The notes under the pieces were generated by a model, which searched no databases, was not told the DNA's origin, and was given only the letters and a program-made list of their open reading frames with translations. From assembly GCA_030280995.1 (NCBI GenBank), contig JASXTE010000005.1:35840203-35904202 (forward strand): 64,000 nt of DNA. Direction: 5' to 3'. Of the stretch, positions 12,821-22,931 are shown piece by piece. This DNA is from Hemileia vastatrix (lineage: Eukaryota; Basidiomycota; Pucciniomycetes; Pucciniales; Zaghouaniaceae). Position numbers and translations under genes: made by a program. How positions within the stretch are numbered: the first letter of the stretch is position 1; the number at the start of each line of letters is the position of its first letter.

Positions 12821-13080
12821 CACCACACAATATGGGGGGTAGACTTGCTAGCAAGTCCACAACCTTGGACCCAAACTCATCCCAGATTGAACACACATTG
12901 AGCTATTGACAAAGGAACCATACAATCAGTGATGAACACCACTCAGCAGAAAGTTTTAGGTGTGTGTTCAAGTAGAGTTCAGTATGGGTTCAGTATAAGT
13001 TCAGTCTGAGTTTCATCTGAATTTCATCTGAGTTCAGGTTGGGGACTTGCTAGCAAGTCCACCCCCTATATTGTGTAGTG
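12821..13080. mobile_element. CACTA-like miniature element, copy 1
   Basis: This 260-bp element has terminal inverted repeats of about 38 bp: CACCACACAATATGGGGG at the left and the complement of CACTACACAATATAGGGG at the right. It is flanked by a 3-bp duplication AAG (12818-12820 and 13081-13083). CACTA termini plus a 3-bp duplication are the signature of the EnSpm/CACTA superfamily. Each inverted repeat contains the perfect 18-bp palindrome GGACTTGCTAGCAAGTCC (one mismatch in the left copy). There is no coding sequence, so it is non-autonomous. A second copy in the opposite orientation lies at 46152-46412. Confidence 0.85.
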
Positions 13081-13289
13081 AAGGGAGTTTTTTCTAAAAT
13101 TTACAGTCACTACTAAATGGAATGATTAAATTTTATTTTATTTTCTATTATTGAAATTATAATTTTCTAAGTATTATTCCAGTAAAAAAAATTAACTTTC
13201 AAAATTTGATGATGAATATTTTTGAATGAAGGTGATGGTTGTGCAAGTTAAGAATTAAATTTCATGTTTAAAATTTGAAATCATACTTA

Positions 13290-13546
13290 AAATGCAAAAA
13301 AATAAATGCTTGATCAACCTGTGCTCAATGTGTGCTCAATCAGGGATAAAATAAGATTTTTACTAGATAAACTTGTGCTCAATGTTGGACACACCAGGTT
13401 TTAATCAAGGACAAATCTGAGACTAAATTTGACTCTAATTTTTTCTCAATGAGGTATTCATGGTGGGTATGATACATGGCATAAATTTGTGTCACCATAG
13501 AGTTCAAAAAGTGAGAACTGCTAGCAATTCACCTCCAAATTTTGCG
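13290..13546 (-). mobile_element. One-ended CACTA-like fragment
   Basis: On the minus strand it starts CGCAAAATTTGGAGGTGAAT followed by the near-palindrome GAATTGCTAGCAGTTC, which lines up with the terminal repeat of the 12821 element. The body (repeats of TGTGCTCAAT, GTCACCATAGAGTTC) is homologous to 45704-45960 in the opposite orientation. No partner inverted repeat is visible upstream. The outer CACT end is missing because the family-C LTR begins at 13550. Confidence 0.55.
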
Positions 13547-13549
13547 TTT

Positions 13550-14825
13550 TGAATGCAGAAAGACTCTTAAAGTTGCCTTTCTGTAAGCAGAATCCAAGGG
13601 AGTTGGATAAACCAAATAAAACCCTGTCCCTTTAAGTAAATAAAGAGCTCAAAATTAACTAAGCTATGAACTCTACTTGATATAAAATTACCTATAAGCT
13701 ATTTAAATTTACCAAGTTGATATGTAGAATCAGTGTTCTTTATAATGAAGGAAAGAAATACAACAGTGAAGCTGTATCCAGAAAAGTTATTTAAATGATT
13801 GAATATTATGTTTTTATGAAGCCTTTCTTTTTATTAGATTTAACTGTTATAATCAAGTCCCTGATAATTATAACTTTATAATGGTACTCTATAAGTATAT
13901 ATTTATGAGTTGGTGAGTAAAATTTTTAATAAGTTATGTAAAAGTGTTATTTTTATAAGGGTATTACAATTATATAATTTGTTATGAAAAATAAAGATGG
14001 TTGTTATTAAGTATGATGTATGATAGTTCAATGATCCTATTATAATGCTACAGCACATGGCTGTTTTTCCATGGGGAGCAACAATTAGGAAACAGTTGTG
14101 CAACAGTTACGGAACAATTGTTTTTTGCACTTAAGACCCACCTAAGACCTTTAAGTGCCAAAAATAATTGTTATTTAACTGTTGTGTAATTGTTGTGCCT
14201 TTGTTGTGCCCCAGGACAAAAAGAAAATTTATTGTAGTGTAATTTTGTCTCTACAGGCTTTATAAGTATAGGTTGTCACGTGGTTCCTTTTTCCCAGCCG
14301 GAGCATCCCAAGCTCATCTGGAGATCACTGAAGTTTGTATGGAGCTTGTACCACTTCCGGACTCAATTAGAACCTTAAAATACTAATAAAATATCTAGAA
14401 AAATTACAGATGATAGAGATACTTCTCTTTTATAATTCGATTTAATTTTTGTAGTCTGCGCTACCCCATATATCTAGTAAAAATCATCAAAGTTAAGTAA
14501 ATCATGAAAATTCAATTATAATCAAATGTACTTTATAAAATTATTAAAAATAAAAGAAAAATAGTAAAAACTCTCTGAAAATATTAAAGGTTCTTGAGAC
14601 TCCTGAATTAAATTTCCATACACTTTTAGACTTATACTTTCATTTTCTGACCTTTAATTAATTGTTTAATCTTGACTTGTAAAATAACCCTTTTAAACCA
14701 TTTTAAAACTCATTTTTTTAAATATAGTCCATTAAAAAATTAGATTGTTTTTTCCAATCTCAATAATCAACTCCATAAACCCTCTTTTAATAACCTTAGT
14801 GCCATACTAATTATTAGGCTTCCAC
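13550..14825. repeat. LTR, family C, copy 2
   Basis: A 1276-bp copy of the sequence inserted at 8456-9611, in the same orientation, with many substitutions and small indels. It starts TGAATGCAGAAAGACTC and ends TTAGGCTTCCAC. No target duplication is evident. The 70 bp between its end and the family-B element (14826-14896) are unclassified. Confidence 0.65.
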
Positions 14826-14896
14826 ACTGTATCTGGAATCAAAGGGAAGGGAAAAGGTTTGTTAAACCAGCGATAAGTTGTTGTACTCAAGAAGCT

Positions 14897-16038
14897 TGTC
14901 AGCCAGGCTATTCCAGGAGTCCAGTAAATGATATGTAACTTATAAAACCTGAAAGAGTGGGTAAGAATTGTATTTAATGAATATAAATTAATATTTTATT
15001 GAATAATAAAATTATTTAAGTATTTTATTATATACAAGTGTTATATTAATTTTATTGGTTATATAAATTTTTTATATACATTTAAATTGAACATAATATA
15101 ATATATTCTACAAATAATGGCGCCTTTTTATGTATTTAATAATTATAAATTTATATTTAATTAATTGAAAAACATATATTATAATTATAAGTGTAAAATT
15201 GACTTATAATATATTTAAATTAATTATTTAAATTTATATATTAAATAACACCTTTCATATAATACTAAACAATAATTAATGACACTTCTTTTGACCCTTA
15301 ATTGTGTCAGGAAAAACCAATTAATTAATTTATACTAAATTGAGATTAATTACATGTTTTGTTGCGTCAAAGTATTTTTTGTTTCACTTAAAATATCCTT
15401 AAATCAGACTGTACCATCTGTTTGGAATTATTTTTCTTATAGTTCCTATGTTCCAGTATTTTTTAGTTATTCACTATTTTTACTTACTGATTTGGGAATT
15501 AATGGCGGGAAAATTGGATTCTTAATTGGGGTTTTAATTATTTGTTTCATATTTTTCTCTACATTGTTATGTTTCACTTACTCTTTGATATACTTGTTTT
15601 ATTCTATTCTAATTATTGTATTTACAAATATAGTGGCGCTTCAGAGGACCCATTGCCTATAAAAGGGCCTTGGATAATCCCCTGTAGCCTCATCACTTAT
15701 TATACACTCAACAAATTAAATACACTTTTTATATTACGTTTATATTCTTTTTATTAGTAATAAAATTCTAATTAAAATTTTATATAACAATTTAAAGGTT
15801 GCTTTAAGTCTGATAGTGATCATAGTGTCTGCTGCGCATAGTCCTTACATCCTAATAATATTATTAATTAATAATAACCTCACTTTTGTCACCTCTCAAG
15901 AAACCCGTCATTGATTCCTCTCAATAAATTAAATAATTTTATTAAATTTTATTTCTTTTATTACCCATACTCCTTTTCTCCTTCTCCTCCTCTCATTTCT
16001 TCCCTCTTTTCTTATCTCTTCTAGACGACTGACCGACA
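14897..16038 (+). repeat. Family B 5' LTR
   Basis: Starts TGTCAGCCAGG and ends GACTGACCGACA. A TATA-like CCTATAAAAGGGCC at about 15655-15670 is the likely promoter of the element and is identical in the 3' LTR. The hydrophobic frame of about 100 codons at 15354-15662 lies inside the LTR and is not called as a gene. Confidence 0.95.
15655..15670 (+). promoter_or_regulatory. TATA-like promoter in family B LTR
   Basis: CCTATAAAAGGGCC lies in the second half of the LTR, where transcription of Ty3 elements normally begins. The same sequence occurs at about 23690-23705 in the 3' LTR. Function is inferred from position and motif only. Confidence 0.5.
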
Positions 16039-16730
16039 ACTGAGGGCCTTTCCAAACGATGACGACGATCGAGCCTGGCGACGAACGACAAACGCACAGA
16101 CCACCTAGCAAAAAACAAAACTTTTTCCGCGACTGTGTTTTGAACTTGGGTTCAATTTCTTAGGTTTATATTATATTAATTCTTATATTATTTTGAAGTG
16201 ATTTTTCGATCACTATAGTAAGTTCACCTTTGCACCTCTCACTCATATTACTATATTTTTACTGCAATAACAGTGATTGTGGCTTAATTGCTGATTCACT
16301 GAGTGTAAGTGTTCAATTATTAAAAAATTTTTTTTCCTAGTTGACCATTATAGAGTGTTAAATCCTCTTAGTCCTAGAAGAATTGACATTTTTTATTAAT
16401 ACAAATTGAATTATTAATTTAATTTTTTTTTATTATTAATTATTGTTAATTTTGGTTGACTTAAAAGTACTTTGTGCTTAGTCCCAAATTTATTGCCATA
16501 TTTAATATTGGTAATTAATTGGTTGAATTAACTTGATTTTTTATTCCCAATTTAACCTTGCAATCCATTTTTTAAAAATTAATTTTTTTATAATTATTAC
16601 TTTATATTGAAAATTTTTTTTTCTATAATTTAATTAATAAAATTTTTTATTATTATTTGGAGCAATTATTAACTAACTTTTATTATTTTTTTAAAAAAAA
16701 TAAGAAGTAAATTAAAATCTTCCCACTATT
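16039..16730 (+). other. Family B primer-binding region and leader
   Basis: Directly after the LTR the sequence reads AC then TGAGGGCCTTTCC, equivalent in position to TGGGGGTCTTTCC of family A, so this is the presumed primer-binding site. The remaining ~690 bp are AT-rich non-coding leader up to the ATG at 16731. Confidence 0.6.
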
Positions 16731-17412
16731 ATGTCCAACAATTTGGCTGAAAAAATGGATAACATGCAAGTGGATGAAATTGAAATTGACTATGATGCTG
16801 ACACTGTAAGTTCTTCTAAAGTTGGACATAAAAAATCTTATTCTAACACAAAGAATTCACATACTGCAGGATGTGGAAATGACAGGAAATGTAAACAAAC
16901 CAAATCCCCTTCCCCCAGCACCACAGAAGGAAGTAAAGCCTCTAGTACCTCAAGAAGGTCTTCCAAAAGGATTCAAAATAAAAAAGCTTCCTCTGCCACA
17001 ACAAATCAGCAACCTGTCCAGTCATATAAAAGAGTTGAAGACAGAAAATATGACGTACAAAGCAAAAGTAGACACCTTATGGGATCAGGTTCAAGAACTC
17101 AGGAACCAAATTCAGGCCCAGGCCCCTCCTCAGTTGCCTCCCAATCAGCCTCAGTTTTAGGCTCAACCTTCACAGCCACCCAGCTCAGCCATCCAAATTC
17201 CAAATACTATGGAAGTAGAGCAATGGAAATGGGATTATCTAATGAGTCACTACCAACAGAATGTGCAACACCCTCCTCATCATCAGCCTGGCCCATCCAG
17301 AACACCCAATTTCCATCCACCTCCTCATCCCTACCAACAAGGCAGGAGAAAGAAGGCCCAAGCACAATCCCAAACCCAGTCCCAGGGGAAGTTTCCTCCT
17401 CTGCCATGGTAA
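16731..17412 (+). CDS. Putative spliced second-frame ORF overlapping family B gag
   Basis: Exon 1 is 16731-16805 (25 codons, same ATG as gag-pol). A canonical intron follows at 16806-16869: donor GTAAGT, branch-like TTCTAAC, acceptor CTGCAG, 64 nt. Exon 2 begins GAT GTG GAA ATG and reads in the other frame to TGG TAA at 17412, with one TAG at 17158-17160. Exon 2 carries IKKLPLPQQISNLSSHIKEL (heptad-like), then QWKWDY, a His/Pro-rich part, HPYQQGRRKKAQ and a terminal PPLPW-stop. The same layout exists in family A, with DITMEG against DVEMTG at the junction, IKK..P.LQ.QLS.L, KWKWDW, HPYKGKKRQK and IPW-stop. Function is unknown. It could be an accessory protein from spliced RNA or the ancestral Gag N-terminus. 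The TAG means this copy may be broken. Confidence 0.5.
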
Positions 17413-20400
17413 GTAATTTGGTTGATAGTCACTTGGGTATGTTTTCTAATAAATCTTCTTCTGCAGGTAATATTATTGAACATGGTGAAAGAACAGTTAA
17501 ACCTGTTAAAAGACAGCTTCCTGTAACTAGTAGCCCTATTGATGTAATTAGCAAATTGTCATTTGATGAACCTTTACATTTAACTTCTACATCTTTAATT
17601 AATCCTTCTCTGGCAATTAAAAATGGTTCTGTTCCCCCTGAAATCTATACCTTAATTGAAAAAACTTCTGAGGAAATATTGAAAGATACCCTTGATTTTA
17701 ATGTTGTGAAAGACAAACATGTGAGAGATGTGTTAATCCATGAAAATGATAGATTAAATAATTTACACTTGCAATTTAAAGTGAGTTCTTCTGTACAAGA
17801 TACAGCTTATTTAAAAATCAAAGAAACCTTGAATATTGTTCTTAGTCAACAAAAACAAATAAGAAGTGACCATAGAGCTATCTCAGATAGAAATATCAGT
17901 CTACATAAGACCTTGAGTGAATTGAAACCCCTTATTGAAGAAAATTATTCATTCAAAAATGAAATAAAATCTCTGAAAAATGAGTTTAAAAAGCTAAAAA
18001 ATGATTTCCATGCACTAAGTACCAAACACTCAGTTTCTGAGGACAGAAATGTTCTATCTCTTGCAAAAGTAAATGACCAGATGTCTGAAATTCCAAGAAT
18101 AAGAAACTATGTGTCTGACCTGCAGGAAAAGTTCTCAACCTTAACCATCAATAATGAATTAAATGAGATTTCTGTCAATAAGCTGCATAAAAATAAAGGG
18201 AAAAAACCTGAGGAAAGTTCATCCTTTCTTCCTCATATTTCAACCATTAAACAAACTGACAATGAGTCTGTAAAATCTTTTGCTACTAGCAAAAAATCTT
18301 GTGATGGTCATGCACCAGCTGTTTCTGTAAATAATGAAATTTCTGAACACCTGGCTAAACTTCAGGAATCATTAATAATGAATAATTCAAACCAAAAAGT
18401 GGACCATCCCAGTAGTCAGAAAAATTGGCCTAAGTTAGACCAATATCCTACCTTTGATGGTGATTCTTCCTCTGATTGGCAACACTTTATCCAAAGAATT
18501 GATAATTTAAAGAGATCTTATAAACTACCTGATGAGGAAATTGTTTCTAAGCTAATTTCTTTATTTTCCAATGTAGCCTTGATGTGGTATGAATCTGTTC
18601 TTTTAGACAACAATCATTATACATGGAATGATTGGAAATCCTTGATTGAGAATCAGTTTGGTGGTTCAAAATTCAGGTTAGCTCAACAGAGACTGTATGA
18701 GAATACTAGATATGTATCCTCCTCTGTTGAAAAGCCCATTGTTTTTCTGATGAAAATAACTAAAATCCTTAGAGCAATTGATCCAAAGATGGATTATGAT
18801 ATTTGGAGAGATAAAATCTTGTATAAATTACCAAATTCTCTTAGGGATTTGATTGTGGCTAGAACTGAACATGTAAGGAAAAATTCTTCTTTCATTAATA
18901 TCTGTAATGAGGTACTGCTCAACCATAGATATGAACCAAAGAATTACCTTGGTAAATCTTATAATGATCAGAATAAACCTTCTACAAAGCTCCCAGAAAA
19001 ATCTGGTAAACCCTCTGCCCCAGTTGCACCTAAAAAATATGCAACAAATACTTGTTATAAGTGTAACAAACCGTGGCAGAAGGGTCATGTTTGTGACAAG
19101 AAAATTCATCTTGTTGAACAAAATGAAGACACTGATGAAGTTGAACTTGATGTCAATAATTCTTCCAGTGACTGTGAAAGTAATATCTCCTATGACAATG
19201 AATCTGTTAAAGATGTTTTAATGTTGGAACATGATGTCCATTATTTAAATAATATATCTGAAGATTGTGTATTGAATTTATCTTCAGTAGAAAATGCTGA
19301 GATAATTAAAGATATTACTAACAATTCTATTCCTGTATCCCCTTTAAAGGCACCTGTTATCATTAATGGTAAAAATGTTGATGTAGTTCTTGATTCTGGT
19401 GCTGGAGGAAGTGTAGTACCTGAAAAAGCTTTGGCTTCAGTGGATAAGGAATATTTGAGTAAATTATTACCTATAACTTCTGAAAAATGGAGAGGGTATG
19501 GTTCTACCTTATTTCCTATTGGCAAATACAAAACCTCTGTATTCTTCAAATATAATAATGGTTTTGTCAGAGCTATTTGTGAGTTTGTTGTCATGAAAAA
19601 TGATAATTTGAGCAATTGGTTTATTATGGGAAATGATATTTTAACCATGTTTGGTGTGAAACTGGACCCAGCAAATAATTGCTTTACCTTAGGAATGAAT
19701 GGGAAAAGGAAATTCAAAATTTCCTCTCCTAGAACTTCTGGGCATTTGTTGAAATCTTGTAACTCACTGATCCAGTGTAAAGGTAGAACAACAACTGAAA
19801 TGGATGATTTATTACATGAAATAAATACCGCTTCTTTTGGTGATCAGTTGACTAGTGAACAAAAGGATTCTATTGTTGCCTCTATTACCTCTTTCCCTAT
19901 GGCTTTTGCTCATGGTTCTCATGTCTTGGGAATTGTTCAGGAAGAGTTGAAAATTACCTTATCCTGTAATTTTAGTGATATTCCTCCTACCCTTAAGAAA
20001 AAACCATATCCTGCTTCTCCATCAAAAAGAAAAGATATTGAAGATAATATTGAAACATTATTGAAAATGAATATCATTGAGAAAGTGGATGTCACCCCCA
20101 AATATTGTGTCATCTCCCCAGTCTTGATTTCTTATGAAAAAGATAAAGCTAGATTATGTGGAGATTACAGAGCTTTAAATACTTATACTGTTGATGATAT
20201 TTATCCTTTACCCAGAATTAATTCAATACATGCTACCTTGCAAGGTGCAAAATTTATTAGTTGTCTGGATGGTAATAAAGGTTATCATCAAGTTCCAGTT
20301 GAGAAAAATTCTCAAAAAATTTTGCTTATTGCAACTCATATGGGAATATATAAGTATGTTAGGATGCCATTTGGCCCTAAAAATGCTCCTTCAGTTTTCC

Positions 20401-22280
20401 AGAAAGTTATGGATAACACTTTCCATCAAGAAATTATTGAAGGTTGGCTCATGGTTTATATTGATGATATTATTGTTTTTTCTAAAACTTTTGATGAACA
20501 TATGATTCACTTGAATAGAGTTTTCCAAAAAATGGATGAAATCAATATGACCTTATCTTTAAAAAAGTGTAAATTTGGTTTTCAATCTTTGAAAGTCCTT
20601 GGCCATGTTGTGTCAGGCTTACAAATTTGTGTAGACCATAATAAAGTTGCTGCCATTCAAAATGTGAAAGCACCAACTTCTGTAAGAGAAATCCAAAGTT
20701 TTTTGGGTATGTGTGGCTATTATAGACAATATATTAAAAATTATCAGGTCATAGCCTTTCCTCTTACAAAACTGACCAGAAAAGATGTTGCTTTTCTCTG
20801 GAATAATGACTGTCAAAAAGCTCTTGATACATTAAAAAGTTTCTTAATGACAGCCCCTATATTGGCTCTTCCAGATTTTAACAAGCCATTTGTCCTTTAT
20901 ACAGATGCTAGCTTTATTGGTCTGGGTGCTGCCCTTCACCAAAAGCAAATTATTAATGATAAATCCTCAGAGGTTGTAATTTGTTATATTTCAAGGACCT
21001 TAAGAAGTAGTGAATTGAAATATGGTGCCACTCAATTGGAGTGCTTAGCAGTTGTTTGGGCTCTTGAGAAACTTCATTACTATTTGGATGACCAAAAATT
21101 TGAGTTGTTAACTGACTGTAGTGCTGTGAAGTCTCTCTTAAACCTAAAGACACCTAACAGACATATGTTCAGGTGGCAACTTGCTATTCAAGAATACAGA
21201 GGAAGGATGACAATTATCCATAGAGCTGGAAATGTTCACTCTAATGTTGATATGCTCTCCAGATTGCCTCTGCCAAATAATGACTCAAATCCTGCTTATG
21301 TACCTGAAGATGATACTGTTCATATCCATGGTATATTTATAGTTGATATGGAAGAGGAGTTATTACAGTTAATACTGGATTCATATGATAAAGATTCTGA
21401 TTTAAATAAATTGGTTACTATCTTAAATGATCCTAAGAATGCTTCAATTCAAGCATTAATAAAAACTCTTCTTGCAAAGTACCAAAATGCTTTAAATAAA
21501 GGAAAGTTCTCTATTGAAGATGGTTATATATATTATAGAAGGAAGCTTACCAATGTAAATGTAATTCCTCCTTCAATGAAAGAAACTATCCTCAAACTTT
21601 GTCATGATGACATATTAGCTGGTCATTTTGATCTTGAAAAAACATTGATTAGAATCAAAAACACTGCATGGTGGGCTAATATGTCTGAAGACACAAAATT
21701 ATATGTTGAATCTTGTGATTCCTGCCAAAAATCTAAAAGGTTAACAGGTAAGAGAGCAGGGTTATTACAACATATTGAAGCACCTAGTGCTCCCTGGCAA
21801 ATCATTAATATGGATTTTGTCACTGGTCTTCCTGTTGCAGGTAAAGACAGCTTTAAATCTTTTTGGGTAATAGTGGATAGATTCACAAAAATGTGCAAAT
21901 TTATTCCAACCCACAAAGAAGTATCCACCAAAGAATTAGCTTTCTTATGGTGGTCTTACATGTTTAATATTATTGGTTTTCCAAAAGCCATTATCTCTGA
22001 TAGGGATCCAAAATTCACTTCTGAGTTTTGGACCTCTTTGATGGATATTTGTGGCTGTGAGTTAAAATTGTCTACAGCTCACCATCCTCAGACTGATGGT
22101 CTAGCTGAAAGAATGATTCAAACTCTGGAAGATATGATTAGAAGGTATTGTGCCTTTGGTTTAGAATATAAAGACAATGACAGATTTACTCATGATTGGG
22201 TCACTCTTTTGCCTGGTCTTGAATTTGCATATAATAGCACTGTTCATTCTGTCACTGAGAAAAAGCCTTTTGAGCTTTGA
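16731..22280 (+). CDS. Family B gag-pol polyprotein (ends at premature TGA)
   Basis: A single 1849-codon frame with no gag/pol frameshift. Rough residue positions: Ser/Pro-rich N-terminus 1-245; coiled-coil-like 350-480; Gag core with SDWQHFIQRIDNLK near 580; zinc knuckle C-x2-C-x7-H-x-C near 773-787; aspartic protease VVLDSGAGGSVV near 885; reverse transcriptase with CGDYRALN, MPFGPKNAPSVFQK and the YIDD box near 1243; RNase H with LYTDASFIGLGA near 1391 and QLECLAVVWAL; integrase zinc region (HDDILAGHF...CDSCQKSK) near 1625; core with NMDFVTG, SDRDPKF and AERMIQTLE. Protease, RT and RNase H active-site residues are all present. It packages, copies and integrates the element. The frame stops at TGA 22278-22280 where family A has Trp (PFELW), so this is one TGG-to-TGA change. 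The N-terminal 230 codons overlap the second frame described below. Confidence 0.93.
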   Translation: MSNNLAEKMDNMQVDEIEIDYDADTVSSSKVGHKKSYSNTKNSHTAGCGNDRKCKQTKSPSPSTTEGSKASSTSRRSSKRIQNKKASSATTNQQPVQSYKRVEDRKYDVQSKSRHLMGSGSRTQEPNSGPGPSSVASQSASVLGSTFTATQLSHPNSKYYGSRAMEMGLSNESLPTECATPSSSSAWPIQNTQFPSTSSSLPTRQEKEGPSTIPNPVPGEVSSSAMVSNLVDSHLGMFSNKSSSAGNIIEHGERTVKPVKRQLPVTSSPIDVISKLSFDEPLHLTSTSLINPSLAIKNGSVPPEIYTLIEKTSEEILKDTLDFNVVKDKHVRDVLIHENDRLNNLHLQFKVSSSVQDTAYLKIKETLNIVLSQQKQIRSDHRAISDRNISLHKTLSELKPLIEENYSFKNEIKSLKNEFKKLKNDFHALSTKHSVSEDRNVLSLAKVNDQMSEIPRIRNYVSDLQEKFSTLTINNELNEISVNKLHKNKGKKPEESSSFLPHISTIKQTDNESVKSFATSKKSCDGHAPAVSVNNEISEHLAKLQESLIMNNSNQKVDHPSSQKNWPKLDQYPTFDGDSSSDWQHFIQRIDNLKRSYKLPDEEIVSKLISLFSNVALMWYESVLLDNNHYTWNDWKSLIENQFGGSKFRLAQQRLYENTRYVSSSVEKPIVFLMKITKILRAIDPKMDYDIWRDKILYKLPNSLRDLIVARTEHVRKNSSFINICNEVLLNHRYEPKNYLGKSYNDQNKPSTKLPEKSGKPSAPVAPKKYATNTCYKCNKPWQKGHVCDKKIHLVEQNEDTDEVELDVNNSSSDCESNISYDNESVKDVLMLEHDVHYLNNISEDCVLNLSSVENAEIIKDITNNSIPVSPLKAPVIINGKNVDVVLDSGAGGSVVPEKALASVDKEYLSKLLPITSEKWRGYGSTLFPIGKYKTSVFFKYNNGFVRAICEFVVMKNDNLSNWFIMGNDILTMFGVKLDPANNCFTLGMNGKRKFKISSPRTSGHLLKSCNSLIQCKGRTTTEMDDLLHEINTASFGDQLTSEQKDSIVASITSFPMAFAHGSHVLGIVQEELKITLSCNFSDIPPTLKKKPYPASPSKRKDIEDNIETLLKMNIIEKVDVTPKYCVISPVLISYEKDKARLCGDYRALNTYTVDDIYPLPRINSIHATLQGAKFISCLDGNKGYHQVPVEKNSQKILLIATHMGIYKYVRMPFGPKNAPSVFQKVMDNTFHQEIIEGWLMVYIDDIIVFSKTFDEHMIHLNRVFQKMDEINMTLSLKKCKFGFQSLKVLGHVVSGLQICVDHNKVAAIQNVKAPTSVREIQSFLGMCGYYRQYIKNYQVIAFPLTKLTRKDVAFLWNNDCQKALDTLKSFLMTAPILALPDFNKPFVLYTDASFIGLGAALHQKQIINDKSSEVVICYISRTLRSSELKYGATQLECLAVVWALEKLHYYLDDQKFELLTDCSAVKSLLNLKTPNRHMFRWQLAIQEYRGRMTIIHRAGNVHSNVDMLSRLPLPNNDSNPAYVPEDDTVHIHGIFIVDMEEELLQLILDSYDKDSDLNKLVTILNDPKNASIQALIKTLLAKYQNALNKGKFSIEDGYIYYRRKLTNVNVIPPSMKETILKLCHDDILAGHFDLEKTLIRIKNTAWWANMSEDTKLYVESCDSCQKSKRLTGKRAGLLQHIEAPSAPWQIINMDFVTGLPVAGKDSFKSFWVIVDRFTKMCKFIPTHKEVSTKELAFLWWSYMFNIIGFPKAIISDRDPKFTSEFWTSLMDICGCELKLSTAHHPQTDGLAERMIQTLEDMIRRYCAFGLEYKDNDRFTHDWVTLLPGLEFAYNSTVHSVTEKKPFEL

Positions 22281-22898
22281 TTAGGTTATGTCCCAAACAC
22301 TCCTGATAAGATTCTCAATAATAAATTACCTAGGTTGGAACTACACCCTGGTGTAAAATCTTTTATGCAAATGCAACAGCTATTCAGAAAACATGCTCAG
22401 AGCTGTATTGATAAAGCATTTGAATATGAAAAGAAAAGATGGGATAAGTCCCATAAAGAATACACATTTAACAAGGGTGATGAAGTGTTGATCTCTACTG
22501 TCCATTTCAATTTACAAGGTAACCAAAAATTAAAAGATCCTTTTGTAGGACCATTTGTTGTTAAAAGAATGGTTGGTGATAATGCAGTAGAAGTTGTATT
22601 GTATTCTCCATATGATAGGAAACATCCTGTCTTTCCCATTTCTTTGCTTAAGCCTTATTCTTCCAACAGTGACTTATTTCCAAAAAGAAGAGGAAGACCT
22701 AAGAAAAACCCTCAGGAAGTCACAGAAACAGCAGAAATTGATAAAATTCTCAATGATAGAATTATCACTTCTGAAAGAGGTACTGAATATTTATTGAGAT
22801 ATAAGAACAAATCATCTGAACATGATTCATGGATACCTGGCAAGGAAATTTCAAATCTGCCTACTCTGTTGAAAAAATACAAAAAGAAAAAATCTTAG
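22281..22898 (+). pseudogene. Family B integrase C-terminus beyond the nonsense codon
   Basis: The same frame stays open for 205 more codons. It encodes the end of the integrase (GPFVVKRMVGDNAVEV), then KRRGRPKKNP, which fits an AT-hook core (GRP with basic flanks), then a chromodomain-like tail (EIDKILNDR...EYLLRYKNKSSEHDSW). In family A the AT-hook-like segment reads RRSGRHKQQ, so the GRP core is specific to B here. Without readthrough of the TGA this tail is not made, so the copy is probably defective in targeting or integration unless complemented. Confidence 0.9.
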
Positions 22899-22931
22899 CA
22901 TTTTTTTTATTGTTTTTTTAGAGTGAGGGAG
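22899..22931 (+). other. Family B polypurine tract
   Basis: AGAGTGAGGGAG directly precedes the 3' LTR, the position of the plus-strand DNA primer. The minus-strand equivalent in family A is GGGGTGAGGGAG. Confidence 0.75.

Noticed and set aside
15354..15662. Hydrophobic ~100-codon ORF present in both family-B LTRs (also 23389-23697)
   Set aside because: It lies inside the LTR upstream of the TATA-like site, and its repetition is explained by the LTR duplication. AT-rich DNA readily gives Phe/Ile/Leu-rich frames.
17409..17466. 58-nt intron (GTAAGT...CTGCAG) returning the second frame to gag-pol in family B
   Set aside because: Splice signals are good, but the joined sequence reads TGG TAA, and the combined length with the first intron is not a multiple of 3. 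Kept only as a finding about the conserved donor.
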